A stretch of 64,000 bases of DNA from Roseivirga echinicomitans (GCF_001592935.1 NZ_LRDB01000001.1:682001-746000), one strand, 5' to 3'; counted from the first letter of the stretch, positions 28,657 through 38,805 are shown. The notes: generated by a model not told the origin, from the sequence alone. Made by a program: numbers and translations.

Positions 28657-29469
28657 ATGGCTAACAAATCATTTTCAGAGAAATTTTATAGCGACATAAT
28701 GCCCAAAATATATGGGCTAGGAGCTGCAGTGGTAATTATAGGAGCCCTATTCAAATTAGAAGGCTGGGCGTTTGCCAGCGAAATGCTAATTGTGGGTTTG
28801 GGTACAGAAGCATTGATTTTTGCTTTTAGTGCTTTTGAACCAAAGTCAACAGATTACACACAAAAATTATATGAGGCCAACTCAATCGGAGCCGACTCCA
28901 GTGCTCAAAGTGGCAAGGACGAGGTAAGCCTTGGTAAAATTTTGAAAGAAGCTGCAGTAAGTAAGGAAAGTCTCAAACAATTTGGTGAAGGAATGACCGC
29001 CCTAGCTGCCAATGCGAAAGGTATGTCAGATATGTCTAATGCTGTTTCGGCCACAAATACTTATGCTGATAGTGCGAAGAAAGCATCTGAAAGCTTAGGT
29101 AAAATTAATCAAAGCACAACAGCGACAGCCACAGCAATGGCGCAAATGGCCGAATCTGCAAAAGGAGCTGGAGAAATTCAGGCTCAATTGAAAACTTCGG
29201 TAGGTTCTTACCAAACACAGCTTCAAAATGCAGCAACTCAGCTAGACGCTTTGAACAAAGTTTACAAAGAAGAATTGAACGATTCACAGTCGCACGTGAA
29301 AGCAATTAAAACCTTCTATGCAAATATTGATACTGCCTTAGCAGGAGTGTCTGCTGCAACAAAAGAAGCAGAAGAATTTAAAGCTCAAATGGGCAAGCTA
29401 AATACCAATGTGAATTCACTTAACAAAGTGTATGGCGCAATGTTGTCAGCAATGAAATCATCAAATTAA
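28657..29469 (+). CDS. gldL: T9SS motor subunit GldL (PorL)
   Basis: Inner-membrane partner of GldM in the proton-driven T9SS/gliding motor. Two membrane helices (about residues 19-33 and 42-60) near the N-terminus; Glu51 lies within the second and Glu61 at its end (FSAFEP). Their ten-residue spacing is that of the functionally important Glu49/Glu59 of Flavobacterium johnsoniae GldL. The remaining 200 residues are a cytoplasmic helical domain rich in Ala, Gln and Lys with coiled-coil character, ending NVNSLNKVYGAMLSAMKSSN. Length 270, usual for Cytophagales. It is 40 bases after gldK and 11 bases before gldM. Confidence 0.95.
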   Translation: MANKSFSEKFYSDIMPKIYGLGAAVVIIGALFKLEGWAFASEMLIVGLGTEALIFAFSAFEPKSTDYTQKLYEANSIGADSSAQSGKDEVSLGKILKEAAVSKESLKQFGEGMTALAANAKGMSDMSNAVSATNTYADSAKKASESLGKINQSTTATATAMAQMAESAKGAGEIQAQLKTSVGSYQTQLQNAATQLDALNKVYKEELNDSQSHVKAIKTFYANIDTALAGVSAATKEAEEFKAQMGKLNTNVNSLNKVYGAMLSAMKSSN

Positions 29470-29480
29470 ACTGATCTATT

Positions 29481-31085
29481 ATGGCAGGAGGTAAAGAAAC
29501 CCCAAGGCAGAAGATGATTGGTATGATGTATCTCGTACTGACAGCTCTTTTGGCCTTACAGATTAAAGACGAAGTTCTCGAAAAGTTTGTATTGATGGAA
29601 GCAGGCTTGGAAACTTCAAACCAAGTGTATGCAACAAGTAATGCACAAGTTTTAACGAGTATTGACAAGGCAGCTAGAGATCAAGGAAGTAAAGATACTG
29701 ATGTAGCGGTGGTGAATGCTGCAAAAGAAGTTCGCCAAAAGACCACGGATATTGTGCAGTACCTAGCTGAGATCAAGGAAGAGGTTGGCTTGGCAACGGC
29801 CGGAAACGATAAGGATGCGGTTTATAAGCGAAGCACTTTAAAGAAATATGAAGAGCCCTCCAATTATCTTGTGGAGCAGAAGAAAGCCGATGAGATGAAA
29901 GTTCGTTTAGATACCTATAATGACGAGATGAAATCAGTTTTATCTCAAATTGGTATCAACAAAAATTGGTCATCATTGGCGCTAGATGCTAGCGAAATAG
30001 ATTTCTATAAGGATAATACAGAGGTGAAAGGGAAAGACTTTGCAAACCTCAACTTTTACAAAACACCTTTGGCTGCGGTTTTAGCACAACTGACCTTCTA
30101 TGAGAACCAAATTTACGCCCGTGAATCGGAAGCATTAGGTTTACTAGGCGGTAGAGTTGGAGCAACAGCCGTAAAAGGATTTGACCAAATTACAGGTACT
30201 GTTTTACCCGTTTCAAACGTGGTTACTGCAGGTACTGAATTTGAAGCTGAACTTTTCTTAACTGCTTCCAACTCAGCACTAGAGCCTACTATGACTTATA
30301 ATGGGTCAAAACTAACAGTTGAAAACGGAAGGGGTAAAATCAAGTTCAGAGCATCTGCAAATAACTATGTAGATAACATTTCTAAGCAGAAATTTGAAGC
30401 AGAAATTACATACAACGATGGGGGAGAGATTAAGACCATTCCTATCGTACATGAGTTTATGGTAGCTGAGCCAGTAATTCAGTTTGAATCAGAGGCCATT
30501 CAAAACCTTTATCAGAACTCTGCTAACGTTTTACAAGTGAATGTTCCTTCTTTAGGGCCTGCTTACAGCCCTAGTTTTACAGTGCAAGGCGCAGAACAAC
30601 GTGAAGGTTCCAAAAGGGGAGAGTTAGTAGTAATTCCAACAATAGGCACTAGAAATGTGGTTATTGGCGTTAGTAGTGGAGGAGCCAAAATTGGTGATAA
30701 GACTTTTACTGTAAAGTCTATACCAAGACCTAGGTTTGTGGTTAAAGTTGACGATAAAGTCTATAATGCTGAAAAGGGTTACAGTGGTATTCCAAATAAA
30801 GTAAGCTTAGTATTAGAGCCTGATCCAGATTTTCTGAAGAACTACCCTGATGACGCTCGATTCTTTGTATCAAAGGGTAAGATAATTTTGATTAAGAATA
30901 ATCGTGAGAGTGGTACTATTAATATAACCGCAGCACAAACTGATTTCGAATTGACGGCATTTAAATCTAACATGAGGGCTGGTGATAGGATTAGGGTTAT
31001 TGTAGAAGAATATACGCGCTTGAACTTTGCCAATAAGAATGAAGTGGTGAAGTATAGCGATGCACAAGAAATAAATATTAATTAA
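29481..31085 (+). CDS. gldM: T9SS motor subunit GldM (PorM)
   Basis: Forms the rotor/shaft of the T9SS motor: a single N-terminal membrane helix inside the GldL pentamer and a long periplasmic dimer of four domains reaching the GldKN ring. The start MAGGKETPRQKMIGMMYLV and the helix YLVLTALLALQIKDEVL are diagnostic. The helical D1 region (about residues 30-220) is followed by beta-rich Ig-like domains (GRVGATAVKGFDQITGTVLP onward). At 534 residues it is full length. Confidence 0.96.
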   Translation: MAGGKETPRQKMIGMMYLVLTALLALQIKDEVLEKFVLMEAGLETSNQVYATSNAQVLTSIDKAARDQGSKDTDVAVVNAAKEVRQKTTDIVQYLAEIKEEVGLATAGNDKDAVYKRSTLKKYEEPSNYLVEQKKADEMKVRLDTYNDEMKSVLSQIGINKNWSSLALDASEIDFYKDNTEVKGKDFANLNFYKTPLAAVLAQLTFYENQIYARESEALGLLGGRVGATAVKGFDQITGTVLPVSNVVTAGTEFEAELFLTASNSALEPTMTYNGSKLTVENGRGKIKFRASANNYVDNISKQKFEAEITYNDGGEIKTIPIVHEFMVAEPVIQFESEAIQNLYQNSANVLQVNVPSLGPAYSPSFTVQGAEQREGSKRGELVVIPTIGTRNVVIGVSSGGAKIGDKTFTVKSIPRPRFVVKVDDKVYNAEKGYSGIPNKVSLVLEPDPDFLKNYPDDARFFVSKGKIILIKNNRESGTINITAAQTDFELTAFKSNMRAGDRIRVIVEEYTRLNFANKNEVVKYSDAQEININ

Positions 31086-31091
31086 TTAATT

Positions 31092-32054
31092 ATGAGAACT
31101 CTCTCAGCAATTTGTTTTTTACTCTTAGTGAGTGCCAGTAGTTTTGGTCAGGCCAATTCTAATGGAGCCGCACCGATTGATAGTGTACAAAACTCAAGAA
31201 GGTATAATATTAATTCTGTTAGGCCAATCCGAAATGAGGATGTAATGTTCAGCATTAGGGTATGGTCAAAAATGGATATGAGAGAGAAGTCTAATGAAGG
31301 TTGGAATTCCAGTCATTCTAAAATTGTTGAGATCATTTTCGAAGGCATAGACCTGTGGTATAACTCTGCTGAAGGAGAAGGAATTGCTCCTTATAATCCT
31401 TTAACGCAAGGTTATGAAGCTTCAGATTTACTCTCTGATAGAAATGCATATACGGACAGGGTGATCATTGATGGAACCAAGGGTGAAGATGCTACTTTGG
31501 ATGAAGTAGAGCGCTGGAGAACTGAAGCCATTACTCGTGGGGTAGAGCCTGAGCAATACGTACAACAGAAAAGGCAAGAAAAACTGGCCCCTGACAGCAT
31601 TCCAAAGGGCCAAATTGCCATGTTGGAAATTGAGGAAGATTTGATGTTTGACAGAAATAGATCTCTGCCGATTTGGGACATTCAGTCTGTAAAGGTAGTG
31701 GCGCAATCGGATATCGCTGGTGGTATTGAAAAGGAAATGGTAAGAATCAAATACAAAGACTTGGTTGCCTATTTAGATAAGGTTTATAGTGAAAGCTTTG
31801 CCAATAAGGAGTCCAATGTAAGGGCATTTTGGTTTAACCCCCGTAACCCTCGAAACTATGGGATTAGCTTGAGTAATGCGTTTGATATGCGATTGTTTAG
31901 TTCCAATATCATCAAGTTCTCAAACCCAAGTGATGTGGCCATGGAGCAATTCTTTGAATCTCAAATTGGAGCAGGAAAGAGAAGTTTGATGGAAATTTCA
32001 AGGGATTTCAGGTATCAGCTATTAGAAACAATGCATAACCTTTGGGAATACTAA
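31092..32054 (+). CDS. gldN: T9SS / gliding protein GldN (PorN)
   Basis: Periplasmic ring partner of GldK. Signal peptide ending near SSFGQA; the mature 300 residues contain RPIRNEDVMFSIRVWSKMDM and WDIQSVKVVAQSDIAGG, typical of GldN/PorN. It starts 6 bases after gldM and ends the porP-gldKLMN cluster; a strong terminator follows. Confidence 0.95.
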   Translation: MRTLSAICFLLLVSASSFGQANSNGAAPIDSVQNSRRYNINSVRPIRNEDVMFSIRVWSKMDMREKSNEGWNSSHSKIVEIIFEGIDLWYNSAEGEGIAPYNPLTQGYEASDLLSDRNAYTDRVIIDGTKGEDATLDEVERWRTEAITRGVEPEQYVQQKRQEKLAPDSIPKGQIAMLEIEEDLMFDRNRSLPIWDIQSVKVVAQSDIAGGIEKEMVRIKYKDLVAYLDKVYSESFANKESNVRAFWFNPRNPRNYGISLSNAFDMRLFSSNIIKFSNPSDVAMEQFFESQIGAGKRSLMEISRDFRYQLLETMHNLWEY

Positions 32055-32082
32055 AAAAGGTTAGAAGTAATTATAAATGAGG

Positions 32083-32107
32083 AAGGAGGCTTATGCCTCC
32101 TTTTTTT
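32083..32107 (+). terminator. Terminator of the gldKLMN operon, overlapping the uvrC stop
   Basis: AAGGAGGC (32083-32090), loop TTAT, GCCTCCTT (32095-32102), then T residues. The convergent uvrC stop (32091-32093) lies in the loop, so uvrC transcripts also end in this hairpin and a single element may serve both strands. Confidence 0.85.
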
Positions 32108-33896
32108 GTTGGAAAAAAATCTGAATACGCCTTGCCCGACTCTCTCCGGCTATCGCAGACAGTTCTTCGAAACTCGCCTTTTCGATTCCACTCATGGTGC
32201 GAAACTCTTTGAGCAACTTGTCCACAGTAAATCTTCCAATCCCTTTCACATTCTCAAGCTCAAAGTTGAAACTATTTTTGCTTCGTAAATCACGATGGAA
32301 CGTGATGGCAAAGCGGTGGGCTTCATCTCTCAGTTTTTGGATCAACCTCAACGACTCTGACTTTTTATCAATGTGGAGCGGGAATGAATCCTCTGGAAAA
32401 TAGATTTCCTCTAGCCTTTTGGCAATTCCAATAATGGGGATTTGTCCATAAATACCCAAGGTTTTCAAGGCTTCGCAAGAAGCACTTAGTTGGCCCTTGC
32501 CTCCATCGATTACGATGAGCTTTGGCAATGGCTGATTTTCTTCCAGCAAACGCTTATATCGCCTGCCTACAACTTCTGTCATTGAAGCAAAATCATCTGG
32601 GCCAACCACTGTTTTGATTTTGAAATGGCGGTAGTCTTTTTTCGATGGACGTCCCATTTTGAAACACACCATTGAGGCAACAGGGTTGGTTCCTTGAATG
32701 TTTGAGTTATCAAAGCATTCGATATGGACGGGCAATTCCTTCAATTGAAGGTCTTTTTGCAGCTGCTTTAAGACCCTGTTTCCTTTGTCCTTTACATTGT
32801 CCAACGACTGGTATTTTTCTTTTTTCGCGAACAGTGAATTCTTCAATGAAAGTTCTACCAATTTGCGCTTGTCTCCAATTTGCGGAACAACGGGTTGGAA
32901 TGTGTCAGAACCTAAATCCAATTCCTTATTGGTCAATATTTCCTTAGTGATGCTCTGGTAACGATCTCGCATATCGACCAATAGGAGCGACAGAATTTCT
33001 TCGTCTGTTTCGTTGAGCTTTTTCTTAATCTCATTTGTTTTTGACAGGTTGATCATTCCATTTTTAATGCGGATGTAATTGACAAAGGCGTATTTTTCAT
33101 CAGAAACAATCGTGAACACATCTACGTCCGTAAGTTTTGGACTTACTATGATGGACTTGGAATGGAAGTCATCTACCAACTCCAGCTTTTCTTTAAACTC
33201 TTGTGCCTTTTCAAACTGTAATTGCTCAGCCGCTTCGTGCATTCGTTCTTTGAAGTAACTTTTAGGTAGCCCCAAGTTTCCTTTCAAAATGTTCAATGCC
33301 TGATCAACATCTTTGAGGTAATCTTCTTCGCTTTGAAAAGCTTCGCAGGGTCCCTGACAATTGCCCAAGTGGTATTCTAAGCATACTTTGAACTTCCCCT
33401 TCGCGATATTCTCTTTAGATAAGTCGTAGCGGCAAGTACGCAAAGTGAACAAGCTATTGATCAGTTTGAGTACATTGTTCATGGCCCTTACATTGGTGAA
33501 AGGCCCGAAATATCTACCGAGGGATGGAATCAGTTTACGCGTACTGTAAACCCTAGGAAAGCGTTCATTGGAAACACAGAGGTAAGGAAATGTCTTATCA
33601 TCCTTCAGTAGAATGTTGTACTTAGGCTGGTTCTGCTTAATCAGGTTATTTTCTAGCAACAGTGCATCAAACTCGGAATTGACGAGCACAATTTCGATGC
33701 TTACAATTTCGCTAACCATACGACTGGTCTTCTTACTGTGCTGTGCTGATTTATTGAAATAACTCGACACCCTCTTTTTTAGAGATTTTGCCTTCCCCAC
33801 ATAGATGAGCGTATCCTCAGCATTGTAATACCGATAGACGCCCGGGTTGTCGGGTAATTTTAAAATTTCTTGGGGTGAAAAGCGGGTCGCCTCCAT
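32091..33896 (-). CDS. uvrC: Excinuclease ABC subunit C
   Basis: Makes both incisions beside the damaged base in UvrABC nucleotide excision repair. The N-terminal GIY-YIG nuclease is visible as GVYRYY...LIYVGKAKSLKKRVSSYF (residues about 19-46). A UVR motif lies near residues 210-240 (AEQLQFEKAQEFKEKLELV). The C-terminal RNase H-like endonuclease (HIECFDNSNIQGTNPVASMV, LIVIDGGKGQLSA) is followed by a helix-hairpin-helix (VKGIGRFTVDKLL). Length 601, standard. It is the last gene of porW-PBP1A-uvrC; its ATG is 8 bases after the PBP1A stop. Confidence 0.97.
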   Translation of the reverse strand: MEATRFSPQEILKLPDNPGVYRYYNAEDTLIYVGKAKSLKKRVSSYFNKSAQHSKKTSRMVSEIVSIEIVLVNSEFDALLLENNLIKQNQPKYNILLKDDKTFPYLCVSNERFPRVYSTRKLIPSLGRYFGPFTNVRAMNNVLKLINSLFTLRTCRYDLSKENIAKGKFKVCLEYHLGNCQGPCEAFQSEEDYLKDVDQALNILKGNLGLPKSYFKERMHEAAEQLQFEKAQEFKEKLELVDDFHSKSIIVSPKLTDVDVFTIVSDEKYAFVNYIRIKNGMINLSKTNEIKKKLNETDEEILSLLLVDMRDRYQSITKEILTNKELDLGSDTFQPVVPQIGDKRKLVELSLKNSLFAKKEKYQSLDNVKDKGNRVLKQLQKDLQLKELPVHIECFDNSNIQGTNPVASMVCFKMGRPSKKDYRHFKIKTVVGPDDFASMTEVVGRRYKRLLEENQPLPKLIVIDGGKGQLSASCEALKTLGIYGQIPIIGIAKRLEEIYFPEDSFPLHIDKKSESLRLIQKLRDEAHRFAITFHRDLRSKNSFNFELENVKGIGRFTVDKLLKEFRTMSGIEKASFEELSAIAGESRARRIQIFFQQKKEA

Positions 33897-33904
33897 TGAC
33901 CTGT

Positions 33905-36232
33905 TTAGTAGATTTCGGGATCATAAATCGTAGAACCAGATGTGCTATCCTGTGGTACGAGTATGTCTTGAAACTTCTGGCAGTCGATCTCCATATCAAG
34001 GTTAACTGGACGCACAAAAAGTCCTTTCTGGAGGTTAATGGTAGTGTCCTTGTAGACCTTTTCAAAGAAGCGACCTACAATTGGAAGTGCAGTCCATGCG
34101 CCCTGCCCTTGAGCCCAGTTTTGGAAGTGGATCGCTCGGTCATCTCCGCCTACCCAAGCACCAGCTACTAAGTCTTTGGTTACAGCCATAAACCAACCAT
34201 CAGAACCATTCTGCGTTGTACCTGTTTTAGAGCCAATTGAGTTTTCAGTTTGGTTATAATCTGTAATTTTGTATTCTCTCCAAAGCCTAGCACCAGAACC
34301 GTTGGTGGTGGTTTCCTGTAACATATTTAGCATTACGTAGGCCACATCTTCACTAATGGCTCTTTTCTTTTCAGGTACTTTACTCCAGATTATATTGCCA
34401 AAGCGGTCTTCAATTTTGGTAACATAATGGGCTTCAATGTGTGTTCCTTTATTCGCAAATGTGCCAAAAGCCGAAACCATTTCTTTTACCGAAACATCTA
34501 CCGTACCAAGCGCTATAGAATAATATGGCCCTATTTCCGATTCAACCCCTAATCTTCCTGCCATTTTAGAAACGTTATCGGGTTTTACAATGTCCATTAC
34601 CCTAGCCGATATGGAGTTTACGGATTTTGCCATGGCGGTTTTCATGGTCATCTTTTCACCAGTAAAAACATTATCGGAATTCTGAGGGGCCCAAGGGTTC
34701 GATTGGCCTGGAATTGGAATCGTAATCGGTTGATCTACAAACTCATAACAAGGAGAGAATCCTTTTTCAACGGCCGTAGTATATAAAAACGGCTTAAATA
34801 ATGAGCCTGCTTGCCTTTTTCCCAATCTTACATGATCAAATTTAAAGTATTCATAATCAATTCCTCCCACCCAAGCTTTAATTTGCCCGTTATGCGGATC
34901 GGCTGCCATAAAACCTGCTTGCAAAAAGTGTTTGTAATACTTCAGTGAGTCCATTGGGCTCATAAGTGTATCAATATCTCCCTTCCAAGAGAATACTTTC
35001 ATCGGAACTTTCTTATTCAAATAGTAATCTATTGAGTCCGAACCAGCACCATATTCTTTCTCCAAGCTTCTATATCTTTGGGTTCTGGATAACGGTTCTC
35101 CCTCAATAAAACCTTTAATGACTCGACCTTGATCATCAATCCAAGGCTCGCGCATTTTTCCGTTGCCGTCTTTTAATGAGTTGAAGAAATTGGCTTGAAC
35201 TTGACGCATGGTGCTATCTACTGCTTGTTCGGCATAGCGCTGCATTCTGCTGTCAATGGTGGTGTATATTTTCAGGCCATCGGCAAATAAATCGTAACCT
35301 AAATCTCTGGCAATTACAATAAGGTCTTTCTGTACCTCTGCTCTAAAATACTGGCCTGGACCAAAGTTTTGATCTTGGGCATTATAATCAAGAACAATGT
35401 CTTGAGGGGCTAAGGTATCATAAGCTGCTTTGTCGAGGTATCCGTACTCCACCATTTGGTTCATTACCACATTCCTTCTCGACTTTGAGTTTTCTGGATT
35501 TCTTAAAGGATTATAACGAGTAACTGCTTTTTGAAGACCCACAAGTACTGCTGCTTCTTCTACATTGAGTTGTTTTGGCTTTTTGTTGAAGAAACTCTCA
35601 GCGGCAGACTGAATTCCAAAAGTGTTGTTTCCAAAACTCACTTGGTTGAAATACATAGCCATCAGTTCGTCTTTGGTATATGACCTCTCCAATCGAACGG
35701 CTAAAATCCACTCCTTGGTTTTATAAATAAGTTGGTCTAACAAACCATTAATGCCTTCTAACTTTCCTTTTTCATCTTCTTCAATAACACGTGTATCAAA
35801 TAAGTTTTTAGCCAACTGTTGAGTTACCGTACTTCCTCCTCCTTGTGGGTTGAAGGTAATCACCCCGAAAGCCGCCCTCAACATACTGCGTAGGTCAATT
35901 CCTGAATGGTTGTTGAAGCGAATATCTTCGGTAGCTTTTAGCGCATTGATCAAGTTAGGACCCAGTTGGTCATAGGTAACTGGCTTCCGGTTATCTCTAT
36001 AATAAGCACCAAGAATTTCATCATCGGCACTAAAAAGCAATGAGCTTAGATTTTGCTCCGGGTTTTCTAGTTGGCTATAACTGGGGAGTTCTCCAAATAA
36101 TTGGCCTGTATTGCTGCTTACCGCCCAGATGTATACCGGGAAGCCCACAAAAACTAAAACGAAGCCCACCCAAAGGAGTATCGTTAATTTTTTGAATATT
36201 TTTTTGTCACCTTTCTTCTCTTCCTTGGCCAT
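33905..36232 (-). CDS. Penicillin-binding protein 1A (bifunctional class A PBP)
   Basis: Polymerises and cross-links peptidoglycan. A short Lys-rich cytoplasmic tail and one membrane helix (about 17-37) precede the GT51 transglycosylase: catalytic Glu102 in ATEDIRFNNHSGID, then GGGSTVTQQLAKNLF. The transpeptidase domain has the nucleophile Ser477 and Lys480 in GSLFKP, SVN in the second motif (AKSVNSISARV) and KTG in SKTGTTQNGSDGWF. Length 775, normal. It is read from a tight operon: 2 bases after porW and 8 bases before uvrC. Confidence 0.95.
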   Translation of the reverse strand: MAKEEKKGDKKIFKKLTILLWVGFVLVFVGFPVYIWAVSSNTGQLFGELPSYSQLENPEQNLSSLLFSADDEILGAYYRDNRKPVTYDQLGPNLINALKATEDIRFNNHSGIDLRSMLRAAFGVITFNPQGGGSTVTQQLAKNLFDTRVIEEDEKGKLEGINGLLDQLIYKTKEWILAVRLERSYTKDELMAMYFNQVSFGNNTFGIQSAAESFFNKKPKQLNVEEAAVLVGLQKAVTRYNPLRNPENSKSRRNVVMNQMVEYGYLDKAAYDTLAPQDIVLDYNAQDQNFGPGQYFRAEVQKDLIVIARDLGYDLFADGLKIYTTIDSRMQRYAEQAVDSTMRQVQANFFNSLKDGNGKMREPWIDDQGRVIKGFIEGEPLSRTQRYRSLEKEYGAGSDSIDYYLNKKVPMKVFSWKGDIDTLMSPMDSLKYYKHFLQAGFMAADPHNGQIKAWVGGIDYEYFKFDHVRLGKRQAGSLFKPFLYTTAVEKGFSPCYEFVDQPITIPIPGQSNPWAPQNSDNVFTGEKMTMKTAMAKSVNSISARVMDIVKPDNVSKMAGRLGVESEIGPYYSIALGTVDVSVKEMVSAFGTFANKGTHIEAHYVTKIEDRFGNIIWSKVPEKKRAISEDVAYVMLNMLQETTTNGSGARLWREYKITDYNQTENSIGSKTGTTQNGSDGWFMAVTKDLVAGAWVGGDDRAIHFQNWAQGQGAWTALPIVGRFFEKVYKDTTINLQKGLFVRPVNLDMEIDCQKFQDILVPQDSTSGSTIYDPEIY

Positions 36233-36234
36233 GT

Positions 36235-38805
36235 CTATTGATAGAATGTATTATGAAATCTGAGGTAAGCCTCTAACTCTTTGGTTTGAAAGAGCATCTG
36301 AAAGTTATCTCGTGATATTGCAAAATTATTAAAATTTGAATCGACTTCTATTGTGAAGTTTGTTAAAGCTTTTTTGAAGGCTCTATGATAAGCCTCGACC
36401 GTTTTTTTGTCTTCAAAAGAATTGATAAACACAATGCCCAGCTTTTTACTCTCATCAAACTCCAATTGTCCCACGCTTAGTTTTAAATGAGAGAATGAAT
36501 TTTTATTGAAATTCTCAATTGCAGCTTTTAAATCAGTAGTCTTTGTTACCTCACTGTTATATACAATCGCTAAAAGGTGAAGTTGTTTAAGGTCTTCGCT
36601 GTATTCAAAGTCATCACTCCTTACGATGGTTTCCTTTATTGGGTTAACTGCTATCAACAGGTCCTTGGCGTAATTGGTCAAACGGCCTTCTGGGTATTTG
36701 GATACAAAGGTTTTTAGGGCTTCTTCATACGAAAATAAGTTTTCCGTTTTGGCTTTTAATATGGCCGAAAGCAATTCTACAGTGGGTAGAAAGTCAACAT
36801 CTTCAAAGGATTGTAAAGCACCCCGTAAAATCTGATCTGATTTTACATACTCTCCATTTTCATAGGCTTCATAAGCAGAGGCATATACTTTTTGCAATGC
36901 TTTGTTGCGTGCTTCCTTTTCAGCCAAGTAATTTGGGTTGATCAGTGTTTTGGCAATCAACGATTCAGGGAAAGCGTCAATGATTTGTTGCTTATAACCT
37001 TCGGCTTGGTTTGCATCAGTTTCAAGGTAAAGTGTATACAATGCATAAAGAGCCTCGAGTTTATACCCTGTATCAGGGTATTTTTGGACAAGCGTTTTGT
37101 AACTGGTTGCTGCCTTGGTGTCTTTTTCCAGTCCAAACCTATATACAGCACCTAACTTAAAATAAGCTTCCTGAATTTCTAAGTGCAGTTGGTCCTTTGC
37201 GTCTGGTGTGGTAGGAATAGTAGCCAGTAGTTCTTTTTTCTTTGCTGCCCTTCCTTCATCGGCTGGCGCGGCTTCTTCTGGTTTTTCAGTTGCGTCATCC
37301 GTAATACCGACTTCGGTCGATGTTTCCGTAGTGGAAGAAGCCTCTTTTGAAGAACGCCTCCAGTTGTCTTCTAGTTTTCTATTGCCCCAACGTCTTTGAA
37401 ATTCTATTGTTCCAAGCTCTACTGCCGCATCGTTGTAGTAATACCAATCACTTGAAGACGTAGTCGAAGTAAAACCACCTCCGCTAGAAGGGGAGATAAC
37501 GGAGCCTGTTGAAACTGCATTTTGTCTTTCTTCTTTCTCACGTGCTTTAGCCTCTTTTTCTTGTTGGTTCAAGTAGTTATCAAGGAAAGCATCTAATGAT
37601 ATCGCTGGTAGTTCTGCCAAAGAAAGCAGACTGTCATTCACCTGAATGGTTTTGAGCTGGGTTACAAAATTGTTGAGTACTTCTTTTCGTTTTACATGGA
37701 TTGGGTAACCATCAATATCAGACGGCATTATGGAAACCGCACTGTCATAATAATTGCTGGACAGTTCGAATTTCTCATAGATATCAAAATAGAGCTGACC
37801 AATCCTTAAATAAGAAAGTGATTGCTGTCGGGGCGAAGGCTCTTCAACCGCTACCGCTTGCAAGTAGTTGCCAATGGCCAGGTCATAATGGGTCTGCTTC
37901 TTTTCGAATTCACCCATTTCGTAATAGATCTTGCCTTGGTACTCTTTGTTTTTCCCATCCTTTAAAAGCTGAGCGTAAAACTTTCTCACCCTTTCTATTT
38001 CTGCTGTGCCATTTACTTGACTTACCTGCTGCATATTCAGCTTTGCATGGAAAGTAAGGTCATAGGGTGGAGTGCCTTCGAGAGAGGCTTTATAGTATTT
38101 ATAGGCTTCGGTATTTTGACCCTTTTCTTGTTCTATTTGGCCTAGAATAAAGTTGATTCTAGACTTAGTATCTTTTTTGGTAATCACTTCCGCCACCTCT
38201 TTGAGGTTCGTGGCCATGGCTTCATAGTCTTGCTCACGTTGATAGTAATACGCCAACATCACCTTATAATTGGCCATGTTTTCATCATTCAACTCCTCCG
38301 TTTCTAAGTAATTAGAAACCTCTTTGGCTTTATCCTTATCGCCAGCATCCATGTAGGTTTGCATTAAGGCAATCAGCGAGGCATGCCTTGTTGGATCGTC
38401 TTCGCTGGTTTGATTAATATACTGAAGGGTTTCAATAGCAAACTGAAACTCGGCCCTGAGGTGACGAATTTTACCAATAATCAGATAATTATCATCCGTC
38501 CAGTCGCTTGTTCCGTACCACTCAATAACTTGAGAAGCTTTTTTAAATGCATCGTCTAGTTTAGCCTTGTTGCTCTTTATGATACTTGAATCAATATCAG
38601 GATAGATTTTTAGTACTTGATCGTAATTATACTGGTATGAATCTTCAATTTGCTGGTTGACTTCATTTAAATATTGGTCAGCATAGAAGTATCCGTTGTA
38701 CCGAGCGTTCATGTTCTGATACCCTTTGGAATTGCAGCCTATGAAGAGCGAAGTAATGGCCAGCAGACCAAAAAATCTGGCGATATGTAAAAATCTAAAT
38801 CTCAA
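36235..38805 (-). CDS. porW: T9SS-associated TPR lipoprotein SprE/PorW
   Basis: An 856-residue lipoprotein (lipobox SLFIGC, Cys about residue 24) built of tetratricopeptide-like repeats: INFILGQIEQEKGQNTEAYKYY, GKIYYEMGEFEKKQTHYDLA, LGAVYRFGLEKDTKAATSYK. The early NMNARYNGYFYAD segment matches SprE/PorW, which is needed for T9SS function in Flavobacterium and Porphyromonas. A Ser/Thr/Lys/Glu-rich low-complexity stretch (about 440-530) splits two TPR blocks. The start is TTG 38805, the only one that keeps the signal sequence; no ATG is near. Head of the porW-PBP1A-uvrC operon. Confidence 0.88.
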   Translation of the reverse strand: MRFRFLHIARFFGLLAITSLFIGCNSKGYQNMNARYNGYFYADQYLNEVNQQIEDSYQYNYDQVLKIYPDIDSSIIKSNKAKLDDAFKKASQVIEWYGTSDWTDDNYLIIGKIRHLRAEFQFAIETLQYINQTSEDDPTRHASLIALMQTYMDAGDKDKAKEVSNYLETEELNDENMANYKVMLAYYYQREQDYEAMATNLKEVAEVITKKDTKSRINFILGQIEQEKGQNTEAYKYYKASLEGTPPYDLTFHAKLNMQQVSQVNGTAEIERVRKFYAQLLKDGKNKEYQGKIYYEMGEFEKKQTHYDLAIGNYLQAVAVEEPSPRQQSLSYLRIGQLYFDIYEKFELSSNYYDSAVSIMPSDIDGYPIHVKRKEVLNNFVTQLKTIQVNDSLLSLAELPAISLDAFLDNYLNQQEKEAKAREKEERQNAVSTGSVISPSSGGGFTSTTSSSDWYYYNDAAVELGTIEFQRRWGNRKLEDNWRRSSKEASSTTETSTEVGITDDATEKPEEAAPADEGRAAKKKELLATIPTTPDAKDQLHLEIQEAYFKLGAVYRFGLEKDTKAATSYKTLVQKYPDTGYKLEALYALYTLYLETDANQAEGYKQQIIDAFPESLIAKTLINPNYLAEKEARNKALQKVYASAYEAYENGEYVKSDQILRGALQSFEDVDFLPTVELLSAILKAKTENLFSYEEALKTFVSKYPEGRLTNYAKDLLIAVNPIKETIVRSDDFEYSEDLKQLHLLAIVYNSEVTKTTDLKAAIENFNKNSFSHLKLSVGQLEFDESKKLGIVFINSFEDKKTVEAYHRAFKKALTNFTIEVDSNFNNFAISRDNFQMLFQTKELEAYLRFHNTFYQ

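Noticed and set aside
37208-37399. Small Ser/Ala-rich frame on the plus strand
   Set aside because: It mirrors the low-complexity segment of porW on the opposite strand; no start signal or family.
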